Source: Pseudomonadaceae bacterium (GTDB lineage Bacteria > Pseudomonadota > Gammaproteobacteria > Pseudomonadales > Pseudomonadaceae). From it: DNA of 64,000 nucleotides. The stretch covers positions 124,001 to 188,000 of the forward strand of contig CAAFUS010000018.1 of NCBI GenBank assembly GCA_900766265.1, in the 5' to 3' direction. The translations under genes and the position numbers were made by a program. Below the pieces are notes generated by a model. It was given only the letters and a program-made list of their open reading frames with translations. It was not told the origin of the DNA and did not search any database. Positions 51,283 through 60,256 of this stretch are shown here, in pieces; position 1 is the stretch's first letter; every line of letters begins with the position of its first letter.

Positions 51283-51311
51283 TTTATCCAGTCATGCAGA
51301 GCGGGTATTAT
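51283..51311 (+). promoter_or_regulatory. Predicted dusB-fis promoter
   Basis: TTTATC (51283-51288) and TATTAT (51306-51311) are 17 bp apart. The bases after the -10 (GCCCACCC) are GC-rich, a feature of promoters under stringent control, as expected for fis. An AT-rich patch with TTGTTCAAAACAA lies just upstream. Confidence 0.55.
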
Positions 51312-51372
51312 GCCCACCCTTTTTTGCTGTCCCCGATCGACCTAACAAGCAGGCCCAAACCAGGGAATCTCA

Positions 51373-52386
51373 ATGTCAGCGGTACGTATCGGCCCTTACA
51401 CCTTGTCCAATCGCCTGATCCTCGCGCCCATGGCCGGCGTGACTGATCAGCCGTTTCGCCAACTGTGCCGTCGCCTGGGTGCGGGGCTGGTGGTGTCGGA
51501 GATGGTGACCAGTGACGTGCGGTTGTGGAACAGCCGCAAGTCGCGCCTGAGGCTGCTGCACGAGGGGGATCCGGAGCCTCGTTCGGTGCAGATCGCCGGC
51601 GGCGATGCGCAGATGCTCGCCGAGGCGGCCCGCCGCAACGTCGAACTCGGGGCGCAGATCATCGACATCAACATGGGTTGCCCGGCCAAGAAGGTCTGCA
51701 ACAAGGCGGCCGGTTCGGCACTGATGAAGGATGAGCGCCTGGTGGCGCAGATACTCGAAGCGGTGGTCGGTGCGGTGGAGGTCCCGGTGACGCTCAAGAT
51801 ACGCACCGGCTGGGATCGGCAGAACCGGAACGGCGTGAGCGTGGCCCGGATTGCCGAACAATCGGGAATCGCCGCACTGGCGGTGCATGGCCGCACCCGC
51901 GCCGATCTCTACACCGGCGAGGCCGAGTACGAGACCATTGCGCGGATCAAGCAGTCGGTGGGCATCCCGGTGTTCGCCAATGGCGACATCGACTCGCCGC
52001 AAAAGGCCCGCCAGATCCTGACTCATACCGGGGCGGATGCCCTGCTGATCGGACGGGCCGCTCAGGGGCGGCCATGGATCTTTCGCGAAATCGACCACTT
52101 CCTGGCGACCGGCGAACTGCTGCCGGCACCGACACTGGACGAGGTCGAGGGCATTCTGCTCGATCATCTCGACCAGCTGTATGGGTTCTATGGTGATGTG
52201 ATGGGCGTGCGAATCGCGCGCAAGCATGTGGGCTGGTACCTGTCCACGATGCCGGGGGCGAAGGCATTCCGCAGCACGTTCAATCGACTGGACGAGCGGG
52301 AAGCGCAATGCGCCAGTGTTCGGGCCTTTTTCTCCGAATGCCGGACGGGCCCTGATTCAGGGGAAGGGGACGAGGTAGCCGCATGA
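51373..52386 (+). CDS. dusB: tRNA-dihydrouridine synthase B
   Basis: A 337-residue FMN-dependent TIM-barrel reductase with APMAGVTDQPFRQL, the catalytic Cys in NMGCPAKKVCNKAAGSALM, the VHGRTRADLY loop and the FANGDIDSPQKA block. It reduces uridines in the tRNA D-loop. fis starts inside its stop codon (ATGA), so the two are cotranscribed and translationally coupled, as in many gammaproteobacteria. Confidence 0.95.
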   Translation: MSAVRIGPYTLSNRLILAPMAGVTDQPFRQLCRRLGAGLVVSEMVTSDVRLWNSRKSRLRLLHEGDPEPRSVQIAGGDAQMLAEAARRNVELGAQIIDINMGCPAKKVCNKAAGSALMKDERLVAQILEAVVGAVEVPVTLKIRTGWDRQNRNGVSVARIAEQSGIAALAVHGRTRADLYTGEAEYETIARIKQSVGIPVFANGDIDSPQKARQILTHTGADALLIGRAAQGRPWIFREIDHFLATGELLPAPTLDEVEGILLDHLDQLYGFYGDVMGVRIARKHVGWYLSTMPGAKAFRSTFNRLDEREAQCASVRAFFSECRTGPDSGEGDEVAA

Positions 52387-52706
52387 CGACAATGATGACC
52401 GACACACTGGTAACTGGAACGACATCCGTGAGCGACAACATCAACCTGAAGCAGCACCTGAACACGCCGAGCGAAGCGGGACAAACCCTGCGCGGCAGCG
52501 TGGAGAAGGCGTTGCGCAACTATTTTGCCCACCTCGAGGGCGCCGAAGTCACGGATGTGTACGACCTGGTGCTTTCGGAAGTCGAGGCTCCGCTGCTGGA
52601 AACCGTGATGGACTATGTCAAGGGCAACCAGACCAAGGCATCCGAACTGCTGGGCCTGAACCGCGGCACGCTGCGCAAGAAGCTCAAACAGTACGACCTT
52701 CTCTGA
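52383..52706 (+). CDS. fis: Nucleoid-associated protein Fis
   Basis: A 107-residue Fis. The C-terminal helix-turn-helix (NQTKASELLGLNRGTLRKKL) is at about residues 81-100; the beta-hairpin and dimerisation region precede it. It bends DNA at many promoters and at replication and recombination sites. It overlaps dusB by four bases. It is the only DNA-bending protein gene in this window. Confidence 0.96.
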   Translation: MTTMMTDTLVTGTTSVSDNINLKQHLNTPSEAGQTLRGSVEKALRNYFAHLEGAEVTDVYDLVLSEVEAPLLETVMDYVKGNQTKASELLGLNRGTLRKKLKQYDLL

Positions 52707-52827
52707 AGCCCCAGCCAGCTGAAGTCCGGACGCTCGACGCTGAGTGTCGGCAAAGCGCTCAACACCTGGCTTCGACCATAGCGTCCCGCTCACCCGCTTC
52801 TCTTCTACCCACTCCAATGGCTCCGAA

Positions 52828-54432
52828 ATGACCGACCAGACCTCCCGCCTCCCCGTTCGCCGCGCCCTGATCAGCGTATCCGACAAGACCGGTATCCTCG
52901 ACTTCGCCCGCGAACTCGCCGACCTCGGTGTCGAGATCCTGTCCACTGGCGGCACCTACAAGCTGCTCCAGGACAACGGCGTCGCCGCGGTGGAAGTCGC
53001 CGACTACACCGGCTTTCCGGAAATGATGGACGGTCGCGTCAAGACCCTGCACCCGAAGATCCATGGCGGCATCCTCGGCCGGCGCGCGCAAGACGGCGCG
53101 GTGATGGACGCCCATGGCATCAAGCCGATCGACCTGGTCGCGGTCAACCTCTACCCGTTCGCAGCCACTGTAGCCAAACCCGGCTGCACCCTACCCGATG
53201 CCATCGAGAACATCGACATCGGTGGGCCGACGATGGTTCGCAGCGCTGCGAAGAACCACAAGGATGTCGCCATCGTCGTTAACGCCGGCGATTACGCCGC
53301 CATCATCGGTGCGCTCAAGAATGGCGGCCTGACCTACGCTCAGCGTTTCGACCTGGCGCTCAAGGCCTTCGAACATACGGCGGCCTACGACGGCATGATC
53401 GCCAACTACCTGGGCGGCATCGACCAGTCGGCCGAGACCCTCAGCACCGAAGGTCGCAGCCTGTTTCCGCGCACCTACAGCCTGCAGTTCATCAAGTCCC
53501 AGGACATGCGCTACGGGGAAAACCCGCACCAGCAGGCAGCGTTCTACATCGAGTCGCCCGAGGAGGCCTGCGTCGCCACCGCTCGCCAGCTGCAAGGCAA
53601 GGAACTCTCTTTCAACAATGTGGCCGATACCGACGCTGCGCTCGAGTGCGTGAAGAGCTTCGTCAAGCCGGCCTGCGTCATCGTCAAGCACGCCAACCCC
53701 TGCGGCGTGGCAGTGGTACCGGAAGAAGACGGCGGCATCCGTCAGGCCTATGAACTGGCCTACGCCACTGACAGCGAGTCGGCGTTCGGCGGCATCATCG
53801 CCTTCAACCGCGAGCTGGACGTCGATACCGCCCGCGCCATCGTCGAACGCCAGTTCGTCGAAGTCATCATCGCTCCGAGCGTCTCAGAAGAGGCGCGCCA
53901 GGCCGTGGCCACCAAGGCCAACGTACGCCTGCTCGAATGCGGTCAGTGGCCAGCCGAGCGCACTCCCGGCTGGGACTTCAAGCGCGTCAATGGCGGCCTG
54001 CTGATACAGAGCCGCGACATCGGCATGATCAGCGAGGCTGACCTGAAGATCGTCACTCAGCGTGCGCCGAGCGAAAAGGAAATCCACGACCTAATCTTCG
54101 CCTGGAAGGTGGCCAAGTTCGTCAAGTCCAACGCCATCGTCTACGCGAAGAACCGCCAGACCATCGGTGTCGGCGCCGGCCAAATGAGCCGCGTCAATTC
54201 GGCCCGTATCGCTGCCATCAAGGCCGAACATGCCGGCCTCGCCGTGCAGGGCGCGGTGATGGCCTCGGACGCCTTCTTCCCCTTCCGCGACGGTATCGAC
54301 AACGCGGCCAAGGCCGGCATCACGGCGGTGATCCAGCCCGGCGGCTCGATGCGCGACGCCGAGGTGGTCGCCGCAGCCGACGAGGCCGGGATTGCCATGG
54401 TGTTCACCGGCATGCGCCATTTCAGGCATTGA
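52828..54432 (+). CDS. purH: Bifunctional AICAR formyltransferase/IMP cyclohydrolase
   Basis: A 534-residue purine enzyme. The N-terminal MGS-fold IMP cyclohydrolase (residues about 1-200, RRALISVSDKTGILDFAREL) is followed by the AICAR formyltransferase domain with KHANPCGVAV and AYATDSESAFGG. It does the last two steps of IMP synthesis. The ATG at 52828 starts MTDQTSRL, just before the conserved first strand; only a weak ribosome site is seen. purD follows after a gap with two hairpins. Confidence 0.96.
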   Translation: MTDQTSRLPVRRALISVSDKTGILDFARELADLGVEILSTGGTYKLLQDNGVAAVEVADYTGFPEMMDGRVKTLHPKIHGGILGRRAQDGAVMDAHGIKPIDLVAVNLYPFAATVAKPGCTLPDAIENIDIGGPTMVRSAAKNHKDVAIVVNAGDYAAIIGALKNGGLTYAQRFDLALKAFEHTAAYDGMIANYLGGIDQSAETLSTEGRSLFPRTYSLQFIKSQDMRYGENPHQQAAFYIESPEEACVATARQLQGKELSFNNVADTDAALECVKSFVKPACVIVKHANPCGVAVVPEEDGGIRQAYELAYATDSESAFGGIIAFNRELDVDTARAIVERQFVEVIIAPSVSEEARQAVATKANVRLLECGQWPAERTPGWDFKRVNGGLLIQSRDIGMISEADLKIVTQRAPSEKEIHDLIFAWKVAKFVKSNAIVYAKNRQTIGVGAGQMSRVNSARIAAIKAEHAGLAVQGAVMASDAFFPFRDGIDNAAKAGITAVIQPGGSMRDAEVVAAADEAGIAMVFTGMRHFRH

Positions 54433-54437
54433 CCGCT

Positions 54438-54511
54438 GGTGGATGGCTTCGGCCATCCACCCTACAAGGAACGCCAGACATCTAGGGTGGATAACGCTCC
54501 GCTTATCCACC
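54438..54511. repeat. Two tandem hairpins between purH and purD
   Basis: GGTGGATGGC and GCCATCCACC (54438-54461) form a perfect 10-bp stem with loop TTCG. 25 bp later GGTGGATAA (54486-54494) and TTATCCACC (54503-54511) form a second stem. The second hairpin contains an 8/9 match to a DnaA box. No T-run follows either one. Confidence 0.75.
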
Positions 54512-54548
54512 GAGCGGGCCAAAGGCCAGCCTCCAACGGGAGATAGAA

Positions 54549-55832
54549 ATGAACGTACTGATCATCGGCAGCGGCGGCCGCGAACACGCCCTGGCCTGGA
54601 AAGTCGCGCAGGACAAGCGCGTCGAGAAAGTCTTCGTCGCGCCGGGCAATGCCGGCACGGCTACCGAAGCCAAGTGTGAGAACGTCGCCATCGACGTGCT
54701 GGCCCTCGAGCAGCTTGCCGACTTCGCCGAAAAGCATGTGGCGCTGACCATCGTTGGCCCCGAAGCCCCGCTGGTCAAAGGCGTCGTCGACCTGTTCCGC
54801 GCCCGCGGGCTGGCCATCTTCGGGCCAACCGCCGGCGCGGCCCAGCTCGAAGGCTCGAAAGCCTTCACCAAGGACTTCCTGGCGCGCCACGACATCCCGA
54901 CGGCAAATTACCAGAACTTCACCGAGGTCGAGCCGGCGCTGGAATACCTGCGCGAACGAGGTGCCCCCATCGTGATCAAGGCCGACGGCCTCGCCGCCGG
55001 CAAGGGCGTCATCGTTGCCATGACCCTGGAGGAAGCCGAAGCGGCCGTGCGCGACATGCTGTCGGGCAATGCCTTCGGCGACGCCGGTGCGCGCGTGGTG
55101 ATCGAGGAATTCCTCGAGGGTGAGGAAGCCAGCTTCATCGTCATGGTCGACGGCACCCACGTCCTGCCGATGGCCACCAGCCAGGACCACAAACGCGTCG
55201 GCAATGGTGATACCGGCCCGAACACCGGTGGCATGGGCGCCTATTCTCCCGCCCCGGTGGTGACGGACGAGGTCCACCAGCGCGTGATGGATGAGGTGAT
55301 CTGGCCGACCGTCAAGGGCATGGCCGCCGAGGGCAACGTCTACACCGGCTTCCTATACGCGGGTCTGATGATCGACAAATCCGGCGCGCCCAAGGTCATT
55401 GAGTTCAACTGTCGCTTCGGTGATCCGGAGACGCAACCGATCATGGTGCGCCTGGAGTCGAGCCTGGTCCTGCTGATCGAGGCCGCTCTGGCGCGCGCGC
55501 TGGACAAGGTCGAAGCCCGCTGGGACCCGCGTCCTACGGTCGGCGTGGTCCTCGCGGCCGGTGGTTATCCGGGCGACTATGCCAAAGGCGACGTGATCGA
55601 GGGTCTAGATGCCGCCGCGGCGCTCGACGGCAAAGTATTCCATGCCGGTACCGCGCTGCGCGACGGCCAGGTGGTGACCGCCGGTGGCCGAGTCCTCTGC
55701 GCAACAGCCATTGGCAGGAGCGTTGCGGAGGCCCAGCAACAGGCTTATCGCCTGGCCGGTAAGATCCGCTGGAACGGCTGTTTCTACCGCAACGACATCG
55801 GCTATCGAGCGGTTGCCCGCGAGCAGGCATAG
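54549..55832 (+). CDS. purD: Phosphoribosylamine-glycine ligase
   Basis: A 427-residue ATP-grasp GAR synthetase with IGSGGREHALAWK at the start, the IVIKADGLAAGKGVIVA ATP-binding block, FLEGEEASFIVMVDG, and NTGGMGAYSPAP. It makes glycinamide ribonucleotide in de novo purine synthesis. An ATG at 54549 follows ACGGGAGAT. Pairing with purH and the order purH-purD-retS are conserved in Pseudomonas. Confidence 0.96.
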   Translation: MNVLIIGSGGREHALAWKVAQDKRVEKVFVAPGNAGTATEAKCENVAIDVLALEQLADFAEKHVALTIVGPEAPLVKGVVDLFRARGLAIFGPTAGAAQLEGSKAFTKDFLARHDIPTANYQNFTEVEPALEYLRERGAPIVIKADGLAAGKGVIVAMTLEEAEAAVRDMLSGNAFGDAGARVVIEEFLEGEEASFIVMVDGTHVLPMATSQDHKRVGNGDTGPNTGGMGAYSPAPVVTDEVHQRVMDEVIWPTVKGMAAEGNVYTGFLYAGLMIDKSGAPKVIEFNCRFGDPETQPIMVRLESSLVLLIEAALARALDKVEARWDPRPTVGVVLAAGGYPGDYAKGDVIEGLDAAAALDGKVFHAGTALRDGQVVTAGGRVLCATAIGRSVAEAQQQAYRLAGKIRWNGCFYRNDIGYRAVAREQA

Positions 55833-55913
55833 CGCCGGACAACCGCTCGGCGAAATCAGCCCAAAGCCCAATGGTTAACCCCTTTGCGCATTACAGCGCA
55901 CTGGGGGCATGGC

Positions 55914-55919
55914 TATAAT
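55914..55919 (+). promoter_or_regulatory. Predicted -10 element of retS
   Basis: A consensus TATAAT in GGCTATAATCC lies 30 bp before the retS GTG. The matching -35 17 bp upstream (TTACAG) is poor, so activator help is possible. Confidence 0.5.
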
Positions 55920-55948
55920 CCGCTGTCACACCCCTGAAGGGACTTGCC

Positions 55949-58762
55949 GTGAGCCGGCTTTGGATTGCCATCGGTATCGTTTGCTGTCTGCTGCTGACGG
56001 CCTGGAGCCCTCAGCCGGCGCAGGCATTTCCGGTACCACCTGTAGCCGGTGCCGGTGACTCGCCACAAGAAGAAGACCTCCACCCGAACTGGCGCCTGCT
56101 GATTGACGAATCCGGACGCCTGTCCCTGGACGAGGTCCTGGCCCAGCGCAATCTCTTCCAGCGCCTCGACAAGCTCTCCTACGCCGCCCCGGCCAGCGAC
56201 AAGGCCATCTGGCTGCAGGTCAGCCTGAATGGCGACACCGACCCCAGCTGGTTGTGGCTGTTCGCGCCGCGCGTCCAGCTGCTCGACTTCTACCTGCTTC
56301 GCGGCAACCAGCTCGAGCAACATATTCGCAGCGGCGAACAGCAGCCGATGAGCAGCCGGCCGCTACCGGCCCGCGCCTACCTGTTCTCGCTGCCCAATGA
56401 CGAGCGCCCGCGCGAGGTCTATGTGCGCATGCAGTCGAACCAGCCGCTGGTCGCCTGGTTCCAAGTCATCGACGAGACCGGGCTGGTCAGCCAGGAAAAG
56501 CCGGCCTATCTCTTCGGCGCGCTGCTTGGCGCGCTGGCGTTGCTGATGATCCACAACCTGCTGCGCTTCGCCTACACCCTCAGCTATAGCTACATTGCGC
56601 TGGGCCTGCTGCATGGCGCGCTGCTGGTGTGCACTGCGGCCAATCTCGGGCTGCTGGCCGTTTGGGTTCCGGAACTCGGCTTCAGCCAATCCCTGGTCGC
56701 TGACGTCTCGGCACTCTGTGCGTGCCTCGCACTGCTCGCCTTCACCGTGGGATTCTTCCGCTATCGGCCGAGGCGCTGGGTGAACTGGCTGATCGGCATC
56801 GAGCTGTGCGCGGTGGCGCTGTTCACTTTGTTCATTCCGCTAACCGGCTGGCTCTGGCACAGCTGGCTGATCTATTCGCTGGTGCTGATTGTGGCGATCA
56901 GCGTACCGGCCGTCGCGGTGTACCATTGGCGTCAGGGCTATCGTCCGGCGCGCCTGGTGGTCGCCGGCATGCTGCTGTTCAACACGGGCTTCGCCTTTTT
57001 CGTGCCGGTGCTGTTCGGCCTCGACCAGCTCAATCCCGGCTGGCTGGTTAGCGGCGTGTTCAGCGTCGCCACCATCAGCGGAATAGTGTTGGGCTTCGCC
57101 CTGGTCGAACGCCAGCGGCATATCCATGCCGACCGGCTCTCGCAGCACACCGCCGCCGCCGTGAATACTGCCGAGCTCAAGACAAAGGCCGACTTCCTGG
57201 CCAAGATCAGCCACGAGATCCGCACGCCGATGAACGGCGTACTGGGGATGACCGAGCTGTTGCTGGGCACTTCGCTCTCGGCCAAGCAGCGCGACTACGT
57301 GCAGACGATCCATAGCGCGGGCAACGAGCTGCTCAACCTGATCAACGAGATACTCGACATCTCCAAGCTCGAATCCGGGCAGGTCGAACTCGACGACGTG
57401 CAGTTCGACCTCAATGCACTCGTCGAAGACTGCCTCGACATCTACCGGGCAAAGGCCGAACAGCTCAAGGTCGAGCTGATCAGCTTCATCCAGCCGCAGG
57501 TCCCCCGGGTCATCGCCGGCGATCCGACCCGGCTTCGCCAGACCCTGCTGAGCCTGCTCGACAATGCCTTCAAGCAGACCGACGAAGGCGAAGTCCTGCT
57601 CGTCGCCGCCATGGACGGCCCGGAGGACGCCCCGCGGCTGCGCATCACTGTACAGGACAGCGGCCAGCCGCTGGACCCGGCCGAGCGTGAGGCACTGCTC
57701 AACGCCGCCCTCAACAGCCGCGACGTGCTCTCGGCGACGCGCTTCAGCGGGCGACTGGGGTTGATCATCGCTCGCCAGCTGGTCGGCCTCATGAATGGCG
57801 AGTTCGGCATCCACAGCGGGGCGTCCCAGGGCAACACCCTGTGGGTTTCTCTGCCGCTGGGTCGTCAGATCCACCTGCCGCCGAGCGCGGACCTTGATAC
57901 CCCCTTGCGCGGCGCGCGCCTGCTGGTAGTGGATGACAACGAAACCTGCCGCAAGGTACTGGTACAGCAGTGCAGCAGCTGGGGTATGAACGTCAGCGCG
58001 GTCGCCTCGGGCAAAGAAGCACTGGCCCTTTTGCGCACCAAGGCGCACCTTCGCGAATTTTTCGACGTGGTGCTCCTGGACCAGGAGATGCCCGGCATGA
58101 CCGGCATGCAGCTGGCTGCCAAGATCAAGGAAGACCTCAATCTCAACCATGATCTGCTGCTGATCATGCTCACCGGCATCAGTGCCGCGCCGAGCAAGAT
58201 CATCGCCCGAAATGCCGGCATCAAGCGCATCCTCGCCAAGCCGGTGGCCGGCTACACACTCAAGACCACCCTCGCCGACGAGCTGGCTCAACGCACCCAC
58301 GGCTCGCTGCCGCACCAGCAACCGGAGCCGGAACCGCAGAGCGCGGCGACCGCGGGCGTGCCGGACGACTTCCGCATTCTGGTCGCCGAAGACAACAGCA
58401 TCTCAACCAAGGTCATCCGCGGGATGCTGAACAAGCTCAACGTCAAGCCCGACACTGCCAGCAATGGCGAAGAGGCGCTCAAGGCGATCATGGCGCAGCC
58501 CTACGATCTCGTCCTGATGGACTGCGAGATGCCGGTACTGGACGGTTTCACCGCCACCGAGCGCCTACGCGAGTGGGAGGCCAGCCAGCATCGCCCCCGC
58601 ACGCCGGTGGTCGCACTCACCGCGCACATCCTCAGCGAACACAAGGAGCGCGCCCGCGAGGCCGGCATGGACGGCCATATGGCCAAGCCGGTCGAGCTCT
58701 CACAGTTGCGCGAACTCATCGACTACTGGATCGCGCAGAAGGCCGCCACGGCTTCACGCTGA
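55949..58762 (+). CDS. retS: Hybrid sensor kinase RetS
   Basis: A 937-residue hybrid sensor. Signal peptide, a periplasmic 7TMR-DISMED2 domain (about 40-180), seven membrane segments (about 190-390), a HisKA domain with His422 in KISHEIRTPMNG, a degenerate HATPase (DSGQP in place of D-x-G-x-G; SGRLGL), and two REC domains with Asp711 (LLDQEMPG) and Asp858 (LMDCEMPV). The layout matches RetS, which inhibits GacS and so controls RsmY/Z and the switch between acute and biofilm states. Starts at GTG behind GAAGGGA. No Hpt domain is present. Confidence 0.93.
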   Translation: MSRLWIAIGIVCCLLLTAWSPQPAQAFPVPPVAGAGDSPQEEDLHPNWRLLIDESGRLSLDEVLAQRNLFQRLDKLSYAAPASDKAIWLQVSLNGDTDPSWLWLFAPRVQLLDFYLLRGNQLEQHIRSGEQQPMSSRPLPARAYLFSLPNDERPREVYVRMQSNQPLVAWFQVIDETGLVSQEKPAYLFGALLGALALLMIHNLLRFAYTLSYSYIALGLLHGALLVCTAANLGLLAVWVPELGFSQSLVADVSALCACLALLAFTVGFFRYRPRRWVNWLIGIELCAVALFTLFIPLTGWLWHSWLIYSLVLIVAISVPAVAVYHWRQGYRPARLVVAGMLLFNTGFAFFVPVLFGLDQLNPGWLVSGVFSVATISGIVLGFALVERQRHIHADRLSQHTAAAVNTAELKTKADFLAKISHEIRTPMNGVLGMTELLLGTSLSAKQRDYVQTIHSAGNELLNLINEILDISKLESGQVELDDVQFDLNALVEDCLDIYRAKAEQLKVELISFIQPQVPRVIAGDPTRLRQTLLSLLDNAFKQTDEGEVLLVAAMDGPEDAPRLRITVQDSGQPLDPAEREALLNAALNSRDVLSATRFSGRLGLIIARQLVGLMNGEFGIHSGASQGNTLWVSLPLGRQIHLPPSADLDTPLRGARLLVVDDNETCRKVLVQQCSSWGMNVSAVASGKEALALLRTKAHLREFFDVVLLDQEMPGMTGMQLAAKIKEDLNLNHDLLLIMLTGISAAPSKIIARNAGIKRILAKPVAGYTLKTTLADELAQRTHGSLPHQQPEPEPQSAATAGVPDDFRILVAEDNSISTKVIRGMLNKLNVKPDTASNGEEALKAIMAQPYDLVLMDCEMPVLDGFTATERLREWEASQHRPRTPVVALTAHILSEHKERAREAGMDGHMAKPVELSQLRELIDYWIAQKAATASR

Positions 58763-58767
58763 ACCTG

Positions 58768-60015
58768 TCAGCGCCTGCGTACGTCGCTGATCACGAAACA
58801 GCTCTCCGGCTGGGCCGGCATCCTCGACGTGTCGATCCGCAGATCCTGGGCCGGTACGCCGTACGTCATCCCTTGCGTCATCATGCGCAGGGCCAGCTTG
58901 AGCAGCTCGATGGACAACCGCTCTCCGGGACAGCGGTGGTTGGTTGCCGCGTCGGCGCCGCCCTGGGTGATGAATCGGTACGGATTGCCGTCCCACTGCT
59001 CGAAGCGTTCCGGATGAAAGCGCTCGGGGTCCTGCCAGCTTCGCGGATCCCGGTTGGTCCCGTACAGGTCGAGCATCACTCGGGTTCCTTCGGCGAAGCG
59101 GTAGCCCTTCCATTCGAAATCCTTGCGTACCCTCGCGGCCGTGAACGGGAAAAAGGCGTAGAGCCGGCGAACTTCCTGCGCGAACAGCTCGCGGTCCTCG
59201 TCGGAGCCCTCCGCTAGCCGCTGGCGCCATTCGGGATGGGCCAGCAACTCGAGGGCTGCGTAGACGATGAAGCGCGACACTGCGACAGTCGGGCGCAGCA
59301 GGTTGAGCAGCTCGACCGCCGCGATCCGGCTATCGAGCCGCTCGCCATCGGCGTCCCGGTGCGTGGCTACCGAATGTAGTGCGCTTTCGGCAGGGACCGG
59401 GAGCGCTCCGGCGCGCACCTGCTCGACCAGGTTCCCAGCCCATTGCTCCGCCTCCCGACGAGCCTTGCGCGCCTGCCAGTGACGCGCGCCGATACCCCCG
59501 GCACCGTCGATCATCGCGGCCAGCTGCGTACGCCTGGTCTCGACCTCGTCGTCATCCAGCGGCACGGCGGCCCAGCGGCATGCGGCCTGGGTGAGGATCC
59601 GCTGGACCTCGGTCAACAGGACCACGCGATCGGCCTGGCTCCAACGCTCGATGGCCGCCTCCCATTGTTCGTGCGCCAGCTGCACCATCCCGGCCACGCC
59701 CTCATCGTCGAGCAAGGCCATGAAGAGCCGTTTGCGCTGCAGGTGGGCATCGCCGTCGAGCCCCTGCACGCCTCCCCGTCCGAACAGCGTTTGCTGCAGC
59801 ATCCGTGGCGCGGCATGGGCGCGCTGGAACAGCGCCTTGTCATAGAAGAGCCGGGCCGCATCTTCACCACTCATGCAGATCGTGTTCTGCATCAGCAGGC
59901 GCGTCTGGAACACGTCGCTGTCCAGTTCACGGCAACGGTCGCGAATGAATGTGTAGCCTTCGCGCAGCAAGGCTGCCGAGCTTTCCAGGCTGTTGTCACG
60001 TGGGATATCGGTCAT
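58768..60015 (-). CDS. CYP152-type fatty-acid peroxygenase P450
   Basis: A 415-residue cytochrome P450. The heme Cys362 lies in NHRCPGERLS, and Arg241-Pro242 in NLLRPTVAV sits at the place of the I-helix Arg-Pro of CYP152 enzymes (P450 SPalpha, BSbeta), where it replaces the usual acid-alcohol pair and binds the fatty-acid carboxylate. Such enzymes hydroxylate or decarboxylate fatty acids with H2O2 and need no reductase, which agrees with the absence of ferredoxin or reductase genes here. The ATG at 60015 is behind AGAGGCG; length matches the family. Converges with retS. Confidence 0.88.
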   Translation of the reverse strand: MTDIPRDNSLESSAALLREGYTFIRDRCRELDSDVFQTRLLMQNTICMSGEDAARLFYDKALFQRAHAAPRMLQQTLFGRGGVQGLDGDAHLQRKRLFMALLDDEGVAGMVQLAHEQWEAAIERWSQADRVVLLTEVQRILTQAACRWAAVPLDDDEVETRRTQLAAMIDGAGGIGARHWQARKARREAEQWAGNLVEQVRAGALPVPAESALHSVATHRDADGERLDSRIAAVELLNLLRPTVAVSRFIVYAALELLAHPEWRQRLAEGSDEDRELFAQEVRRLYAFFPFTAARVRKDFEWKGYRFAEGTRVMLDLYGTNRDPRSWQDPERFHPERFEQWDGNPYRFITQGGADAATNHRCPGERLSIELLKLALRMMTQGMTYGVPAQDLRIDTSRMPAQPESCFVISDVRRR

Positions 60016-60256
60016 GGTCGCCTCTACGTTGTCTGAGCCCATCGGACGACAACAGACCGACGACTGGGGTTGCGGTTACCGGACGAGAGGTGCCGCGGAG
60101 CATCGAACGGAACGAATGGCGCATGTGACGATCGATTCATGCACCAGTGGCCGGTTAATGCCGCAGCGTGCATCATACGGGCCTCTTTGCCCATCCCGCT
60201 GCAGATCGGCCGGATCGATCCCGCAAGCAAGGGCCCACCTGCGTGATGACTACCCG

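Noticed and set aside
56840..58321. 493-residue antisense open frame inside retS
   Set aside because: Composition-driven shadow; retS has full domain support on the plus strand.
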